A stretch of DNA of 61,700 nucleotides from Calditrichia bacterium (GTDB taxonomy: Bacteria; Calditrichota; Calditrichia; Calditrichales; J004). This document shows positions 45,159 to 53,878 of this stretch, one piece after another. Numbering within the stretch: position 1 is the stretch's first letter; each line of letters begins with the position of its first letter. Where the stretch lies: the NCBI GenBank assembly GCA_020635035.1, contig JACKAO010000011.1, positions 1 to 61,700 of the forward strand. Reading direction: 5' to 3'. The position numbers were made by a program, and so were the translations under genes. The notes under the pieces were generated by a model that saw only the letters and a list, made by a program, of their open reading frames with translations, was not told where the DNA came from and did not search any database.

Positions 45159-46805
45159 TTACATCATGGGAATTTTAATGTTGTGTTTTTTAGCAAAGTC
45201 TATTGCTATTTCGTATCCCGCATCAGCATGGCGAAAAACTCCCAGGGCGGGATCATTAGTCAGAACCTTTTCAATTCGTTTTGCCATTTCTTCTGTCCCG
45301 TCAGCTACAATGACCTGTCCGGAATGTTGCGAATATCCCATTCCAACTCCACCTCCATGATGAAACGATGCCCAGGATGCACCTGATGCCACATTACTCA
45401 TCAGGTTTAGTAACGGCCAGTCACTAATAACATCACTTCCATCTTTCATGGCTTCAGTTTCACGGTTTGGCGATGCTACTGAGCCTGCATCGAGATGGTC
45501 ACGTCCAATTGCGATGGGTGCACTTATTTCTCCTTTGCGAACAAGCTCATTAATAGCTAATCCCATCTTTGCTCTTTCACCATAACCGAGCCAGCAAATA
45601 CGAGACGGAAGTCCCTGAAAGGCTACTTTTTCAGATGCCATTTTTATCCAGCGAATAAGTTTTTTATTATCTGGAAACAGCTCAAGTACAAGCTCATCTG
45701 TTCTTTTTATATCCTTAGGATCGCCTGATAGGGCTACCCATCTGAAAGGACCTTTTCCTTCACAAAACAATGGCCGTATATAAGCAGGAACAAAGCCTGG
45801 GTAATCGAACGCATTTGCAACACCGGCTTGTTGTGCCTGTGCCCGCAAATTATTTCCATAATCGAATGCAATACTGCCCTTCTCTTTCATTTCCAGGATA
45901 GCTTTGCAATGGGTTGCCATAGCATCATAAGATTGTTTTATGTATTGTTGGGGATCTTTTCTTCTTAATTGAACTGCTTCTTTAAGTAACATTCCATTTG
46001 GAATATATCCATTTAATTCATCATGTGCGGACGTTTGGTCTGTTACAATGTCAGGTATAACTCCCATTTTTACCATTTCCGGAAGGATGTCAGCTGCATT
46101 ACCTAAAAGTCCAATAGACAACGGTTCTTTTTTATCTATTGCTCCACGAGACAATTTCAATGCCTGTTTTAAATCGGTAGCCATTACATCCAAATATTTA
46201 AATTCAAGGCGCTTTTTTATTCGTGATTCATCCACTTCAACGCAGATGACAACGCCATTATTCATTGTTACCGCCAATGGTTGTGCACCGCCCATTCCAC
46301 CTAATCCTGCAGTAACAACTAATTTGCCTGACAAATCATCTGCATGCATTTGCCTGGCTACTTCTGCAAAAGTTTCATAGGTTCCCTGCAGGATACCTTG
46401 AGTACCGATATAAATCCAGCTTCCTGCCGTCATTTGTCCAAACATTATCAAACCTTTTTTGTCAAGCTCTCTGAATTTTTCCCAGGTTGCCCATTTTGGT
46501 ACAATGTTTGAATTGGCAATAAGTACTCTTGGCGCATAAGAATGTGTTCTTATTATTCCAACAGGTTTTCCGGATTGAATTAACAATGTTTCATCATTAT
46601 TAAGTTCTTTTAGGGATTTTGTAATCGCATCAAAAGCTTGCCAGTTGCGTGCTGCTTTTCCATTTCCACCATACACAACCAGTTCGTCAGGATTTTCTGC
46701 AACATCAGGATCAAGGTTATTCATAAGCATTCGCATCGCTGCTTCCTGCTGCCATCCTTTACAACTAATAGTTGTGCCTTTCGGTGCTTTAACGAGTCTG
46801 TGCAT
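45159..46805 (-). CDS. hutU: Urocanate hydratase
   Basis: The 548-residue cytoplasmic enzyme converts urocanate to imidazolone propionate, the second step of histidine degradation, using tightly bound NAD. Clear family features are MLMNNLDPDVAENPDELVVYGG, SGKPVGIIRTH, WIYIGTQGILQGTYETF, the NAD-binding GLGGMGGAQPLAV and the C-terminal FHHGGGVGMGYSQH. Length is normal for the family. No hutH, hutI or hutG is adjacent, so the rest of the pathway must lie elsewhere. It is sandwiched between a GHL10-type gene (3 bp upstream) and the chemosensory genes (15 bp downstream). Confidence 0.96.
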   Translation of the reverse strand: MHRLVKAPKGTTISCKGWQQEAAMRMLMNNLDPDVAENPDELVVYGGNGKAARNWQAFDAITKSLKELNNDETLLIQSGKPVGIIRTHSYAPRVLIANSNIVPKWATWEKFRELDKKGLIMFGQMTAGSWIYIGTQGILQGTYETFAEVARQMHADDLSGKLVVTAGLGGMGGAQPLAVTMNNGVVICVEVDESRIKKRLEFKYLDVMATDLKQALKLSRGAIDKKEPLSIGLLGNAADILPEMVKMGVIPDIVTDQTSAHDELNGYIPNGMLLKEAVQLRRKDPQQYIKQSYDAMATHCKAILEMKEKGSIAFDYGNNLRAQAQQAGVANAFDYPGFVPAYIRPLFCEGKGPFRWVALSGDPKDIKRTDELVLELFPDNKKLIRWIKMASEKVAFQGLPSRICWLGYGERAKMGLAINELVRKGEISAPIAIGRDHLDAGSVASPNRETEAMKDGSDVISDWPLLNLMSNVASGASWASFHHGGGVGMGYSQHSGQVIVADGTEEMAKRIEKVLTNDPALGVFRHADAGYEIAIDFAKKHNIKIPMM

Positions 46806-46808
46806 TTC

Positions 46809-47900
46809 TTAATTTACATTCATCTTTATATGATTAAATAAATTCTTTTTTTGCTGCAGATAATTATATGAGAATAGAGCATACCCTTTGTATTCAGAGT
46901 TCTCAATCATAGTTAATCTTGATGTTATTTCGTTTTCGGAAATATTGTAAGTTGCAATTCCAACTATTGTTCTTTGAGTATCTGAATTTAGTTTCGTCAT
47001 CTCTAAATTTGACACAAAGTTACTTAATTCTGGGTTATAATTCATCAAAACAATAAAATCACATAAATTTAAATCTAACCATTTTGCCCAATCCTGATAA
47101 AATCTGTGCTTGGCCCTGATTGGGTTTGGTTTAACTGCAACACTTATGTTTAATGCAGGGTTAAGACTTTTTACATAATGATTAATATCTGTTAATGCTG
47201 CTGTAAGCTCATCCCGCAAAAAATCCGTATAACTATTTTGCAGGTACATGTATGAACTGTAATTACGTTCTTTTATAAAACGCTCCGGATTTTGCAACGC
47301 ATCAAGTGGATCAAAACTATATTTTATCTGATACTCAGTTCTTCCTAATTTTGATGTATGTAATTCTTCTTTTGGATACCTGAAATAATCTAAATGAATC
47401 CCCGATATGGGATATAAATCCAGAAGTTCTTTAATTATTGATTTTACCTCGGTAATATTTGCAGTATCATTAGGATGAAGAAAGTATCCTTCCGCTGAAA
47501 GAGTGCTGTTTATTGGCTCAATTATAGAACTTTTGCTTTTAAAAATTATATGCGAATCCATTGTGGGCAATGATTTATTTGACCAAATATAACAGGTGTT
47601 TAACCATGCATGAACTTCAATATTATTTTCTTTTGCCTGTTTAAAAAATTCTCCTAATACAATTGAATCAATATCAGCTTTTGGAATATCAAGCTTTGAA
47701 GGATAATATACTTTTCCCAGTGCTCTAAATTGTATAAAAATCTTGTTTGTTTTTAGAGCTTTGGCATTTTTTATTATTTTTTGAATTGATTCTTTTGAAG
47801 TTAATGCATCTCTTACAACCCAAATTCCTCTATCAAATTGAGAAAACAAAAGTTCATTCAAAAAAAGAATAAAAAAAAGAAGTTTTATAAGTAATTTCAT
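46809..47900 (-). CDS. Exported glycosyl-hydrolase-like GHL10 family protein
   Basis: The 363-residue protein has a signal peptide (about 1-20, ending LLFSQ). Its TIM-barrel-like body has the GHL10 (DUF187) hallmarks: RGIWVVRDALTSKESIQK near the start, IFIQFRALG, IEVHAWLNTCYIW and GIHLDYFRYP, the last being the most conserved box of the family. It is predicted to act on a glycan outside the cytoplasm; some relatives act on peptidoglycan-derived or exopolysaccharide substrates, but specificity cannot be inferred. It heads the run into hutU and the chemosensory genes (3-bp gap), just downstream of the ribosomal-operon terminator. Confidence 0.85.
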   Translation of the reverse strand: MKLLIKLLFFILFLNELLFSQFDRGIWVVRDALTSKESIQKIIKNAKALKTNKIFIQFRALGKVYYPSKLDIPKADIDSIVLGEFFKQAKENNIEVHAWLNTCYIWSNKSLPTMDSHIIFKSKSSIIEPINSTLSAEGYFLHPNDTANITEVKSIIKELLDLYPISGIHLDYFRYPKEELHTSKLGRTEYQIKYSFDPLDALQNPERFIKERNYSSYMYLQNSYTDFLRDELTAALTDINHYVKSLNPALNISVAVKPNPIRAKHRFYQDWAKWLDLNLCDFIVLMNYNPELSNFVSNLEMTKLNSDTQRTIVGIATYNISENEITSRLTMIENSEYKGYALFSYNYLQQKKNLFNHIKMNVN

Positions 47901-47980
47901 TTTGTCTGTTTTTGTAATAAGAACAATAAAAATATATGTTTAGGGCAGCTTCAATGCAAGGAATTAAAATGGGGCAAAAA

Positions 47981-48011
47981 AAAAGGGTTATTCGTAAAGA
48001 ACAACCCTTTT
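47981..48011 (-). terminator. Terminator of the ribosomal-protein operon
   Basis: AAAAGGGTT (47981-47989) pairs with AACCCTTTT (48003-48011), extended by TTC/GAA after one mismatch, leaving a 5-nt loop. On the minus strand a long T-run follows. The hairpin starts 15 nt after the rplQ stop codon. Confidence 0.9.
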
Positions 48012-48026
48012 AAAAAAAAGTGCTAG

Positions 48027-48536
48027 TTATTTTGAAGGTTCAGCTTCAGATGCAACATCTTCAACTACTTCATCTTGTTTTTCTTCAACTTTCTCAGCTG
48101 TTTCTGTTGCTTTTTCAGCTTTTTCTTTTTTAGAGGCCTTTTCAGCTTTTTTCTGTTTCTTTTTTTCATTAACGATATTTACAAAATCTACCAGCTCAAG
48201 CAAACTTACCGGGGCTGCATCGCCTGAACGAAAACCTAACTTAATAATATGAGTATAGCCGCCTGGTCTTTCTGCACATGCTGGTCCAATTTCATCAAAT
48301 AAGATTTTAACAGCTTCTTTATTTTGAAGAAATCTGAAGGCAAGGCGTCGATGATGAACACTTCCTTTTTTGGCGTAAGTAACTAATTTATCAGCAAATC
48401 TTCTTGCTTCACGGGCTTTTGCATGCGTTGTTTTAATAGACTTATGCTCAATTAAACTTATTACAAGATTACGAATTAACGCCTTTTTGTGACTTGTTGT
48501 ACGTCCTAAATGCGTTCCTTTTTTATTATGTCTCAT
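48027..48536 (-). CDS. rplQ: 50S ribosomal protein L17
   Basis: The core (residues 1-120) is typical: MRHNKKGTHLGRTTSHKKAL and ITTHAKAREARRFADKL-type sequence (here IKTTHAKAREARRFADKL), ending in GYTHIIKLGFRSGDAAPVSL. A tail of about 45 residues follows, almost entirely lysine, glutamate and alanine, so the protein is 169 residues against ~120-130 in Escherichia coli. Such tails are common in Bacteroidota relatives and are probably disordered. L17 binds 23S rRNA near the exit-tunnel rim. It is the last gene of the operon, 22 bp after rpoA. Confidence 0.97.
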   Translation of the reverse strand: MRHNKKGTHLGRTTSHKKALIRNLVISLIEHKSIKTTHAKAREARRFADKLVTYAKKGSVHHRRLAFRFLQNKEAVKILFDEIGPACAERPGGYTHIIKLGFRSGDAAPVSLLELVDFVNIVNEKKKQKKAEKASKKEKAEKATETAEKVEEKQDEVVEDVASEAEPSK

Positions 48537-48558
48537 TATTTATTCCTTGTCAACCGAA

Positions 48559-49545
48559 TTATTTATCTTCAGTTTTTACATATTTTTCAACATTCATTCC
48601 GAATTGCAGACCGCGTTCTTCTAGAATTTTTCCCAATTCCATCAACGATTTTCTACCAAAATTCTTGAACTTCAGCATTTCGGATTCTTCACGTCTTACC
48701 AGGTCACCAATGGTTTTAATATTTGCGGCCTTAAGGCAGTTATGTGAGCGTACAGAAAGCTCAAGCTCATCAACGCTCATCTTTAATAACTTTTTAATTC
48801 TTAAAGTTTCTTCATCAATTTCTGCCACTTCTTCATCTTCCGTATCGATATCAAAATTGATAAATAACTGAATATGATCTTTAAGTATTTTGCCAGCATA
48901 TGTTAAAGCATCATCAGGAGTTATACTTCCATCTGTTTCAATTTCAATAATTAATTTTTCGAAATCTGTTTTTTGACCAACACGGGTATTTTCAACAAAA
49001 TATTTCACGTTTAAAATTGGCGAAAAGATTGAATCAATAGGAATTACACCTATTGGCTGATCTGACTCTTTATTCTCTTCAGCAGTAACATAGCCTCTTC
49101 CTTTACCAATTTTTAACTCAAAATCTACCTTTGCTTTTTCATTTAATGTTGCAATGTGTAAATCAGGATTTAAAATTTCATAATCATTAGTTTCATCCTG
49201 CAAAAGTTTTGCAGTAAACTCCATTGGACCTTTCAACGACAAATTAATTTTATCAGGTCTCTTATTAAGGAGTTTTATTCTAACTTGCTTCAGATTGAGA
49301 ATTATCTCTGTAAGATCTTCGTATACACCTTCGATCTGAGTAAATTCATGCTGAGCATCATTAATTTTAATTGATGTAATTGCTGCTCCGTGCAATGATG
49401 AGATTAACACTCTTCTCAACATATTACCTACAGTTACACCATATCCTTTTTCAAGCGGTTGAACGGTAAAACGTCCAAAGGTATCAGTATATGTTGATTC
49501 TTCTAATTCAATACGTTCTGGCATTTGTAAATTAGACCAGCTCAT
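48559..49545 (-). CDS. rpoA: RNA polymerase alpha subunit
   Basis: The 328-residue protein has the N-terminal assembly domain (about 1-235: MPERIELEESTYTDTFGRF, EKGYGVTVGNMLRRVLISS) and the C-terminal DNA- and activator-binding domain (about 255-320: MSVDELELSVRSHNCLKAANIKTI, then LKFNFGRKSL-type LKFKNFGRKSL). Both parts are full length. It nucleates RNA polymerase assembly and contacts UP elements and activators. It lies 30 bp after rpsD, the widest gap in this operon, and 22 bp before rplQ, as in most bacteria. Confidence 0.98.
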   Translation of the reverse strand: MSWSNLQMPERIELEESTYTDTFGRFTVQPLEKGYGVTVGNMLRRVLISSLHGAAITSIKINDAQHEFTQIEGVYEDLTEIILNLKQVRIKLLNKRPDKINLSLKGPMEFTAKLLQDETNDYEILNPDLHIATLNEKAKVDFELKIGKGRGYVTAEENKESDQPIGVIPIDSIFSPILNVKYFVENTRVGQKTDFEKLIIEIETDGSITPDDALTYAGKILKDHIQLFINFDIDTEDEEVAEIDEETLRIKKLLKMSVDELELSVRSHNCLKAANIKTIGDLVRREESEMLKFKNFGRKSLMELGKILEERGLQFGMNVEKYVKTEDK

Positions 49546-49575
49546 TCTTCACCTATGTGTTTGAAAGATTAATTT

Positions 49576-50190
49576 TTATTTAGAATACAACTCAACAATC
49601 ATATTTTCCTGAACATTTACAGGTATTTCTTCACGATGCGGCGCATACAAAAACTCACCTGATAAATGCGCTTTGTCCAGGTTTAGCCATGGGTACATAT
49701 TTTCTGCCCTGACTTTTTTCAATGATTCATGAAAAACGGCCAACCTGCGGCTTTTTTCACGTACCTGAATTGTATCCCCTTTAGTTAGAAGATATGAAGG
49801 TATATTTACGACTTTACCATTAACAGTTATATGCCTGTGTAAAACTAATTGCCTGGCCTGAGACCGGGAAACTGCTAATCCAAGTCTGAACAGAGTATTA
49901 TCAAGGCGGCTTTCAAGCAATAACAGAAGATTTTCCCCTGTAACACCTTTCATACGTTCTGCTTTTTTAAAATATTTACGGAACTGTTTTTCGAGCAGCC
50001 CATACATTATTTTTAATTTTTGTTTTTCTTTTAGCTGAATTCCATAGTCGGAAACTTTTTTCCTACCCATACCATGTTGTCCAGGAGGGTAAGGTTTATT
50101 GTTTAAAACTTTATCAAACTTTGGATTTCCAAATATGTTTTCGCCAAATTTTCGGACCAATTTTCCCTTGGGACCGGTGTAACGTGCCAT
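49576..50190 (-). CDS. rpsD: 30S ribosomal protein S4
   Basis: The 204-residue primary 16S rRNA-binding protein has the usual GPKGKLVRKFGENIFG start, KPYPPGQHG, LLESRLDN and an S4 RNA-binding domain (SRSQARQLVLHRHITVNGK). The N-terminus lacks the four-cysteine zinc motif seen in some S4 proteins, so this is the cysteine-free form. S4 can act as a translational repressor of the alpha operon in Escherichia coli; I see no clear matching leader structure here. Confidence 0.98.
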   Translation of the reverse strand: MARYTGPKGKLVRKFGENIFGNPKFDKVLNNKPYPPGQHGMGRKKVSDYGIQLKEKQKLKIMYGLLEKQFRKYFKKAERMKGVTGENLLLLLESRLDNTLFRLGLAVSRSQARQLVLHRHITVNGKVVNIPSYLLTKGDTIQVREKSRRLAVFHESLKKVRAENMYPWLNLDKAHLSGEFLYAPHREEIPVNVQENMIVELYSK

Positions 50191-50206
50191 TCAAAACTCC
50201 AGTATT

Positions 50207-50596
50207 TTATACGCGTCTTTTCTTAGGAGGCCTGCAACCATTATGCGGTATAGGAGTAACATCTTTAATTGACATTACTTCCAAACCGGCAGCCTGTAAC
50301 GAACGAATTGCGGCTTCCCGTCCAGATCCAGGACCTTTTACTTCGATATCAACTGATTTAAGACCCATGTCTTTTGCGGTTTTAGCTGCATTGTCTGCAG
50401 CAACCTGTGCTGCAAAAGGGGTATTCTTTCTTGAACCCTTAAAACCTACTTTTCCCGCTGTTGCCCATGATATCACATTACCATAATTGTCTGTTAAAGA
50501 AATTATAGTATTGTTAAAAGTAGCTTTTATGTGAGCTTTACCATGAGGTTCAACTGATTTTTTCTTAGTACGTTTTTTTGCTTTGGGTGATGCCAA
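50207..50596 (-). CDS. rpsK: 30S ribosomal protein S11
   Basis: The 129-residue protein of the 30S platform has the family boxes HIKATFNNTIISLTD, ATAGKVGFKGSRKNTPFAAQ and the terminal PHNGCRPPKKRRV. The start is TTG at 50596, with GGAGGT 5 nt upstream; no ATG lies nearby in frame. It is 16 bp after rpsM and 16 bp before rpsD. Confidence 0.97.
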   Translation of the reverse strand: MASPKAKKRTKKKSVEPHGKAHIKATFNNTIISLTDNYGNVISWATAGKVGFKGSRKNTPFAAQVAADNAAKTAKDMGLKSVDIEVKGPGSGREAAIRSLQAAGLEVMSIKDVTPIPHNGCRPPKKRRV

Positions 50597-50612
50597 CTTT
50601 TACCTCCAATAA

Positions 50613-50981
50613 TTATTTTTTCTTACCACCTACAAGGCGTTTACGGCCTTTACGGGTGCGGGCATTTGTTTTTGTTCTTTGCCCATGAACAGGTAATCCT
50701 CTGTGGTGCCTGTATCCACGAACTGAATTAATATCCATTAAACGTTTAATATTCATATTAATTTCAGTCTTAAGAGAACCTTCTACCTTGTATTCATCCT
50801 GTATAATTTTCCTGATTTTGGCAACTTCATCTTCAGTAAGATCTTTTACGCGTTTGCTTTCATCAACACCACTTTTTGCGCAAATATTCTGTGCTGAAGC
50901 TTTACCAATCCCAAATATATAAGTTAAACCAATAATAGTTCTTTTATTCTTGGGTAAGTCTACACCTGCTATACGTGCCAA
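50613..50981 (-). CDS. rpsM: 30S ribosomal protein S13
   Basis: The 122-residue protein begins ARIAGVDLPKNKR and has YIFGIGKASAQ, RGYRHHRGLPVHGQRTKTNA and a basic C-terminal tail that reaches the decoding region. The start is TTG at 50981, with GGAG 8 nt upstream; the conserved ARIAGVD sequence directly after it supports this choice. It is 19 bp after rpmJ. Confidence 0.97.
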   Translation of the reverse strand: MARIAGVDLPKNKRTIIGLTYIFGIGKASAQNICAKSGVDESKRVKDLTEDEVAKIRKIIQDEYKVEGSLKTEINMNIKRLMDINSVRGYRHHRGLPVHGQRTKTNARTRKGRKRLVGGKKK

Positions 50982-51000
50982 TCTATACTCTCCTTAAAAT

Positions 51001-51117
51001 TTAACCCTGGCGTTGTTTATGACGTGGATTTTTACTGCAAATAACACGTACAACCCCGCGCCTGCGGATGATTTTACATCCGTCGCAAACTTTTTTTACC
51101 GATGCCTGTACTTTCAT
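51001..51117 (-). CDS. rpmJ: 50S ribosomal protein L36
   Basis: This 38-codon gene lies in the gap between infA and rpsM. The product begins MKVQASVKKVCDGCKIIRR and ends RHKQRQG. It has the zinc ligands C11, C14, C27 and a histidine at 33, so it is the zinc-containing form. One extra residue lies between the third cysteine and the histidine (CSKNPRH) compared with the usual spacing. Start ATG, stop TAA, 11 bp after infA. Confidence 0.96.
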   Translation of the reverse strand: MKVQASVKKVCDGCKIIRRRGVVRVICSKNPRHKQRQG

Positions 51118-51128
51118 CTTTTTATACC

Positions 51129-51350
51129 TTATTTGTATCTGTAAACGATTCTTCCACGTGTTAAATCATATGGGGATAATTCCATACTTACTTTATCACC
51201 CGGTAATATTTTTATAAAATGCATCCTCATCTTTCCGGATATATAAGCCAGCACTTCGTGGCCATTTTCCAGTGTTACAATAAAAGACGCATTGGGTAAA
51301 GTTTCTTTAATTATTCCATCAACACGAATTGCTTCTTGTTTTTTTGACAA
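51129..51350 (-). CDS. infA: Translation initiation factor IF-1
   Basis: The 73-residue OB-fold protein has EAIRVDGIIKETLPNASFIV, HEVLAYISGKMRMHFIKILPGD and the terminal YDLTRGRIVYRYK, all standard. It blocks the ribosomal A site during initiation. The start is TTG at 51350, with AAGG 6 nt upstream; no in-frame ATG precedes the fold. It comes 11 bp after secY. The adk and map genes that often lie between secY and infA are absent. Confidence 0.97.
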   Translation of the reverse strand: MSKKQEAIRVDGIIKETLPNASFIVTLENGHEVLAYISGKMRMHFIKILPGDKVSMELSPYDLTRGRIVYRYK

Positions 51351-51361
51351 AAGAAACCTTC

Positions 51362-52690
51362 CTATCCTCTTCTGCTTTTTATCGCACCGGATTTCATGAA
51401 TCCGTCATAATGACGTTCAAAAAGCTGGGATTCAACTTGTTGTAGAAAATCCAATGCAACACCCACAATAATTAACAAACCTGTTCCACCAAAAAATGCA
51501 GCAAGACTAAATGGTATACCCAACCATTTTGCTAACATCGCAGGAATAATTGCGATTACAGCAAGAAAAATTGATGCCGGTAAAGTAATTCTTGTAAGGA
51601 TATTATCTAAAAATTCGGATGTTTTCTTCCCCGGTCTCACTCCTGGAATAAATCCACCTTGTTTTTTAAGGTTATCTGCTACATCAACTGGATTTAGTGC
51701 TATAGCTGTATAAAAGTATGTAAAAAACACAATCATCAAACCATAAAAGATCCAGTAAAACCAGGAATCAACAGAAAACCAGCCTTGCAGTGTTATAAAA
51801 AAATCATTATCCGGAGTAAACATTAAAAGAGTCTGCGGCACAAACATAAGTGCCTGAGCAAAAATGATGGGCATAACACCAGCTGTATTGACTTTCATTG
51901 GGAAATGTGTATTCACACCACCATATACTTTTCTTCCAACAACTCTTTTTGCATATTGCACGGGGATTTTTCTTGTTCCCTGGGTCAACAGTACTACAAC
52001 ATATATAATTCCGAATGCCAACGCTATCAGGAAAAACTCTTCAAGTAAATGCCGTTGTCCACTGGAAAACTGAACAAATTCCTGGCTAATTGCAGAAGGT
52101 AAACGTGATATAATACCAATGAAAATAATCAAAGATATTCCGTTACCGATACCCCTGTCATCAATCTGCTCACCAAGCCACATGATAAGCATTGTACCTG
52201 ATGTCATTGAAATCATTGTTAAAATTACAAAGCCAATTCCAGGATTGGGTACTGCTAATCTTCCATCTGCTATCTGAATACTTTGCAAGAAAAAAGCAAC
52301 ACCTGCAGCCTGCGCAGCTGAAATAACCAGAGTTCCATAACGTGTATACTGGATGATCTTTTTACGTCCTTCATCACCCTCTTTTTGAAGCTTCTGAAAA
52401 TATGGAAAAACCGCCCCAAGAAGCTGTATGATGATTGAAGCACTGATGTAGGGCATTATTCCTAAACCAAAAATTGCAGCTTTCTGAAAAGCACCACCAG
52501 CAAATAAGTCATATAATCCAAAAAGCGTACCCTGAAGATTACGGAAGCCTTCCGCCAGAACAGCAGTATCTATCCCGGGTGTAACAATATGCGTACCAAT
52601 TCTTTCAACACCAAGAATCATTACTGTAAATAACACCCGTTTTCTGAGATCAGCAATCTTAAAAATATTGCGGAATGATTCTAAAATCAT
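51362..52690 (-). CDS. secY: Preprotein translocase channel subunit SecY
   Basis: The 442-residue inner-membrane protein has ten predicted membrane segments, a plug region (LYDLFAGGAFQKAAIFGLGIMPYI in parts: FAGGAFQKAAIFGLGIMPY), the RQTQGTRKIPVQYAKR-like cytoplasmic loop (LLTQGTRKIPVQYAKRVVG) and the GFIPGVRPGKKT loop that binds SecA and ribosomes. It forms the protein-conducting channel with SecE and SecG, which are not encoded here. Its ATG overlaps the rplO stop codon by 4 nt (ATGA), so translation is coupled. Confidence 0.98.
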   Translation of the reverse strand: MILESFRNIFKIADLRKRVLFTVMILGVERIGTHIVTPGIDTAVLAEGFRNLQGTLFGLYDLFAGGAFQKAAIFGLGIMPYISASIIIQLLGAVFPYFQKLQKEGDEGRKKIIQYTRYGTLVISAAQAAGVAFFLQSIQIADGRLAVPNPGIGFVILTMISMTSGTMLIMWLGEQIDDRGIGNGISLIIFIGIISRLPSAISQEFVQFSSGQRHLLEEFFLIALAFGIIYVVVLLTQGTRKIPVQYAKRVVGRKVYGGVNTHFPMKVNTAGVMPIIFAQALMFVPQTLLMFTPDNDFFITLQGWFSVDSWFYWIFYGLMIVFFTYFYTAIALNPVDVADNLKKQGGFIPGVRPGKKTSEFLDNILTRITLPASIFLAVIAIIPAMLAKWLGIPFSLAAFFGGTGLLIIVGVALDFLQQVESQLFERHYDGFMKSGAIKSRRG

Positions 52691-53124
52691 AATAAAGTAA
52701 CTGAGCCTCCTGCTTTTTCTACCTTTTCACGGGCAGATTTACTTACAGCATTTACTTTAATATCAACTTTTTTTGTTATTTCACCGTTACCAAGCAATTT
52801 CACCGGTATTCTTTTTTTACGAATCATCTTTAATTCATAGAGTGTATCCGGTGTTATTTCTTTAGCTTCTGTTTCCTGTAAATCAGAAACATTTATCACC
52901 TGGTAAACGACTTTATTAATATTGGTAAAACCAAATTTGGGTAAACGACGCTGCAATGGCATCTGTCCACCTTCAAACCAGGCTCTTTGTTTTGCTCCAC
53001 CACGTGAGCCGTATCCTTTATGTCCTCTACCTGCTGTAACAGCAAGTCCTGAGCCTTCTCCGCGTCCACGTCTTTTTGTTTTTCTTGTTGAACCAGGGCG
53101 CGGTTTTAAAGTACTTAAATCCAT
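52687..53124 (-). CDS. rplO: 50S ribosomal protein L15
   Basis: The 145-residue protein has the glycine/arginine-rich start (PGSTRKTKRRGRGEGSG, GRGHKGYGSRGG), the FEGGQMPLQRRLPKFGF box and a C-terminal domain ending KAGGSVTLL. L15 folds late onto 23S rRNA. The stop codon overlaps the secY start by 4 nt; rpmD lies 15 bp upstream. Confidence 0.97.
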   Translation of the reverse strand: MDLSTLKPRPGSTRKTKRRGRGEGSGLAVTAGRGHKGYGSRGGAKQRAWFEGGQMPLQRRLPKFGFTNINKVVYQVINVSDLQETEAKEITPDTLYELKMIRKKRIPVKLLGNGEITKKVDIKVNAVSKSAREKVEKAGGSVTLL

Positions 53125-53139
53125 GATTATCCCAATACC

Positions 53140-53337
53140 TTAATTTACTTCTTCAACAGCAACTAAATGCTGAATTTTTGTTATCATACCCTGTATCTGT
53201 GGCGTGTTAACTAATGTAACCGAATGGTTCATCTTACGCAGACCAAGTGCTTCAAGGGTTCGTTTTTGTTTAATATTATACCCGATCGAACTTTTAGTTT
53301 GGGTAATTTTTACTTTATTTTCTTTTGATTTTGCCAT
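53140..53337 (-). CDS. rpmD: 50S ribosomal protein L30
   Basis: The 65-residue protein has the family pattern KITQTKSSIGYNIKQKRTLEALGLRK (seen as KITQTKSSIG, then LEALGLRKMN) and a VNTPQIQGMITKIQHLV end. It is slightly longer than the 58-60 residues usual in Escherichia coli owing to both termini. Start ATG, 20 bp after rpsE. Confidence 0.96.
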   Translation of the reverse strand: MAKSKENKVKITQTKSSIGYNIKQKRTLEALGLRKMNHSVTLVNTPQIQGMITKIQHLVAVEEVN

Positions 53338-53357
53338 TGTATTTACCTTCTAAATCC

Positions 53358-53864
53358 TTAACCATGAAAAAGTTGATTGATGGTTAGTCCGCGTCTTTGT
53401 GCGACCACTTCAGCACTTAACATATCTCTTAAAGCTAAAAAAGTAGCCTTGCTCAAGTTATGCGGATTAGATGAGCCATTGGATTTTGTAAGAATATTTT
53501 GAACACCGGCCATTTCACAAATAGCACGTACCGGACCACCCGCAATAACACCAGTACCTTGTGATGCGGGTTTCAACATAACTTTTGCAGCACCAAACTT
53601 GGCATTAACCGGATAAGGAATTGTACCATCCAATAATGACACCCTGACAAGATTCTTTTTTGCCTGATCTGTTGCTTTGGAAATTGCATTAATTACTTCG
53701 CCTGCTTTTCCCAGCCCAAGTCCGATAATACCATTTCCGTCACCAACAACAACTATAGCACTGAAAGAAAATCTTCTTCCACCCTTAAGTACTTTGGCTA
53801 CACGGTTGATATATACTACTTTTTCTTTTAATTCTATTTCACCTGGATTAATTCTTTCCAGCAC
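53358..53864 (-). CDS. rpsE: 30S ribosomal protein S5
   Basis: The 168-residue protein has the double-stranded-RNA-binding-like N-terminal domain (LKEKVVYINRVAKVLKGGRRFSF in parts: VVYINRVAKVLKGGRRFSFS) and the GTGVIAGGPVRAICEMAGV C-terminal box that matters for translational accuracy. The start is GTG at 53864 with AGGAG 7 nt upstream. It is 14 bp after rplR. Confidence 0.97.
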   Translation of the reverse strand: MLERINPGEIELKEKVVYINRVAKVLKGGRRFSFSAIVVVGDGNGIIGLGLGKAGEVINAISKATDQAKKNLVRVSLLDGTIPYPVNAKFGAAKVMLKPASQGTGVIAGGPVRAICEMAGVQNILTKSNGSSNPHNLSKATFLALRDMLSAEVVAQRRGLTINQLFHG

Positions 53865-53878
53865 GGTAATTCTCCTAT

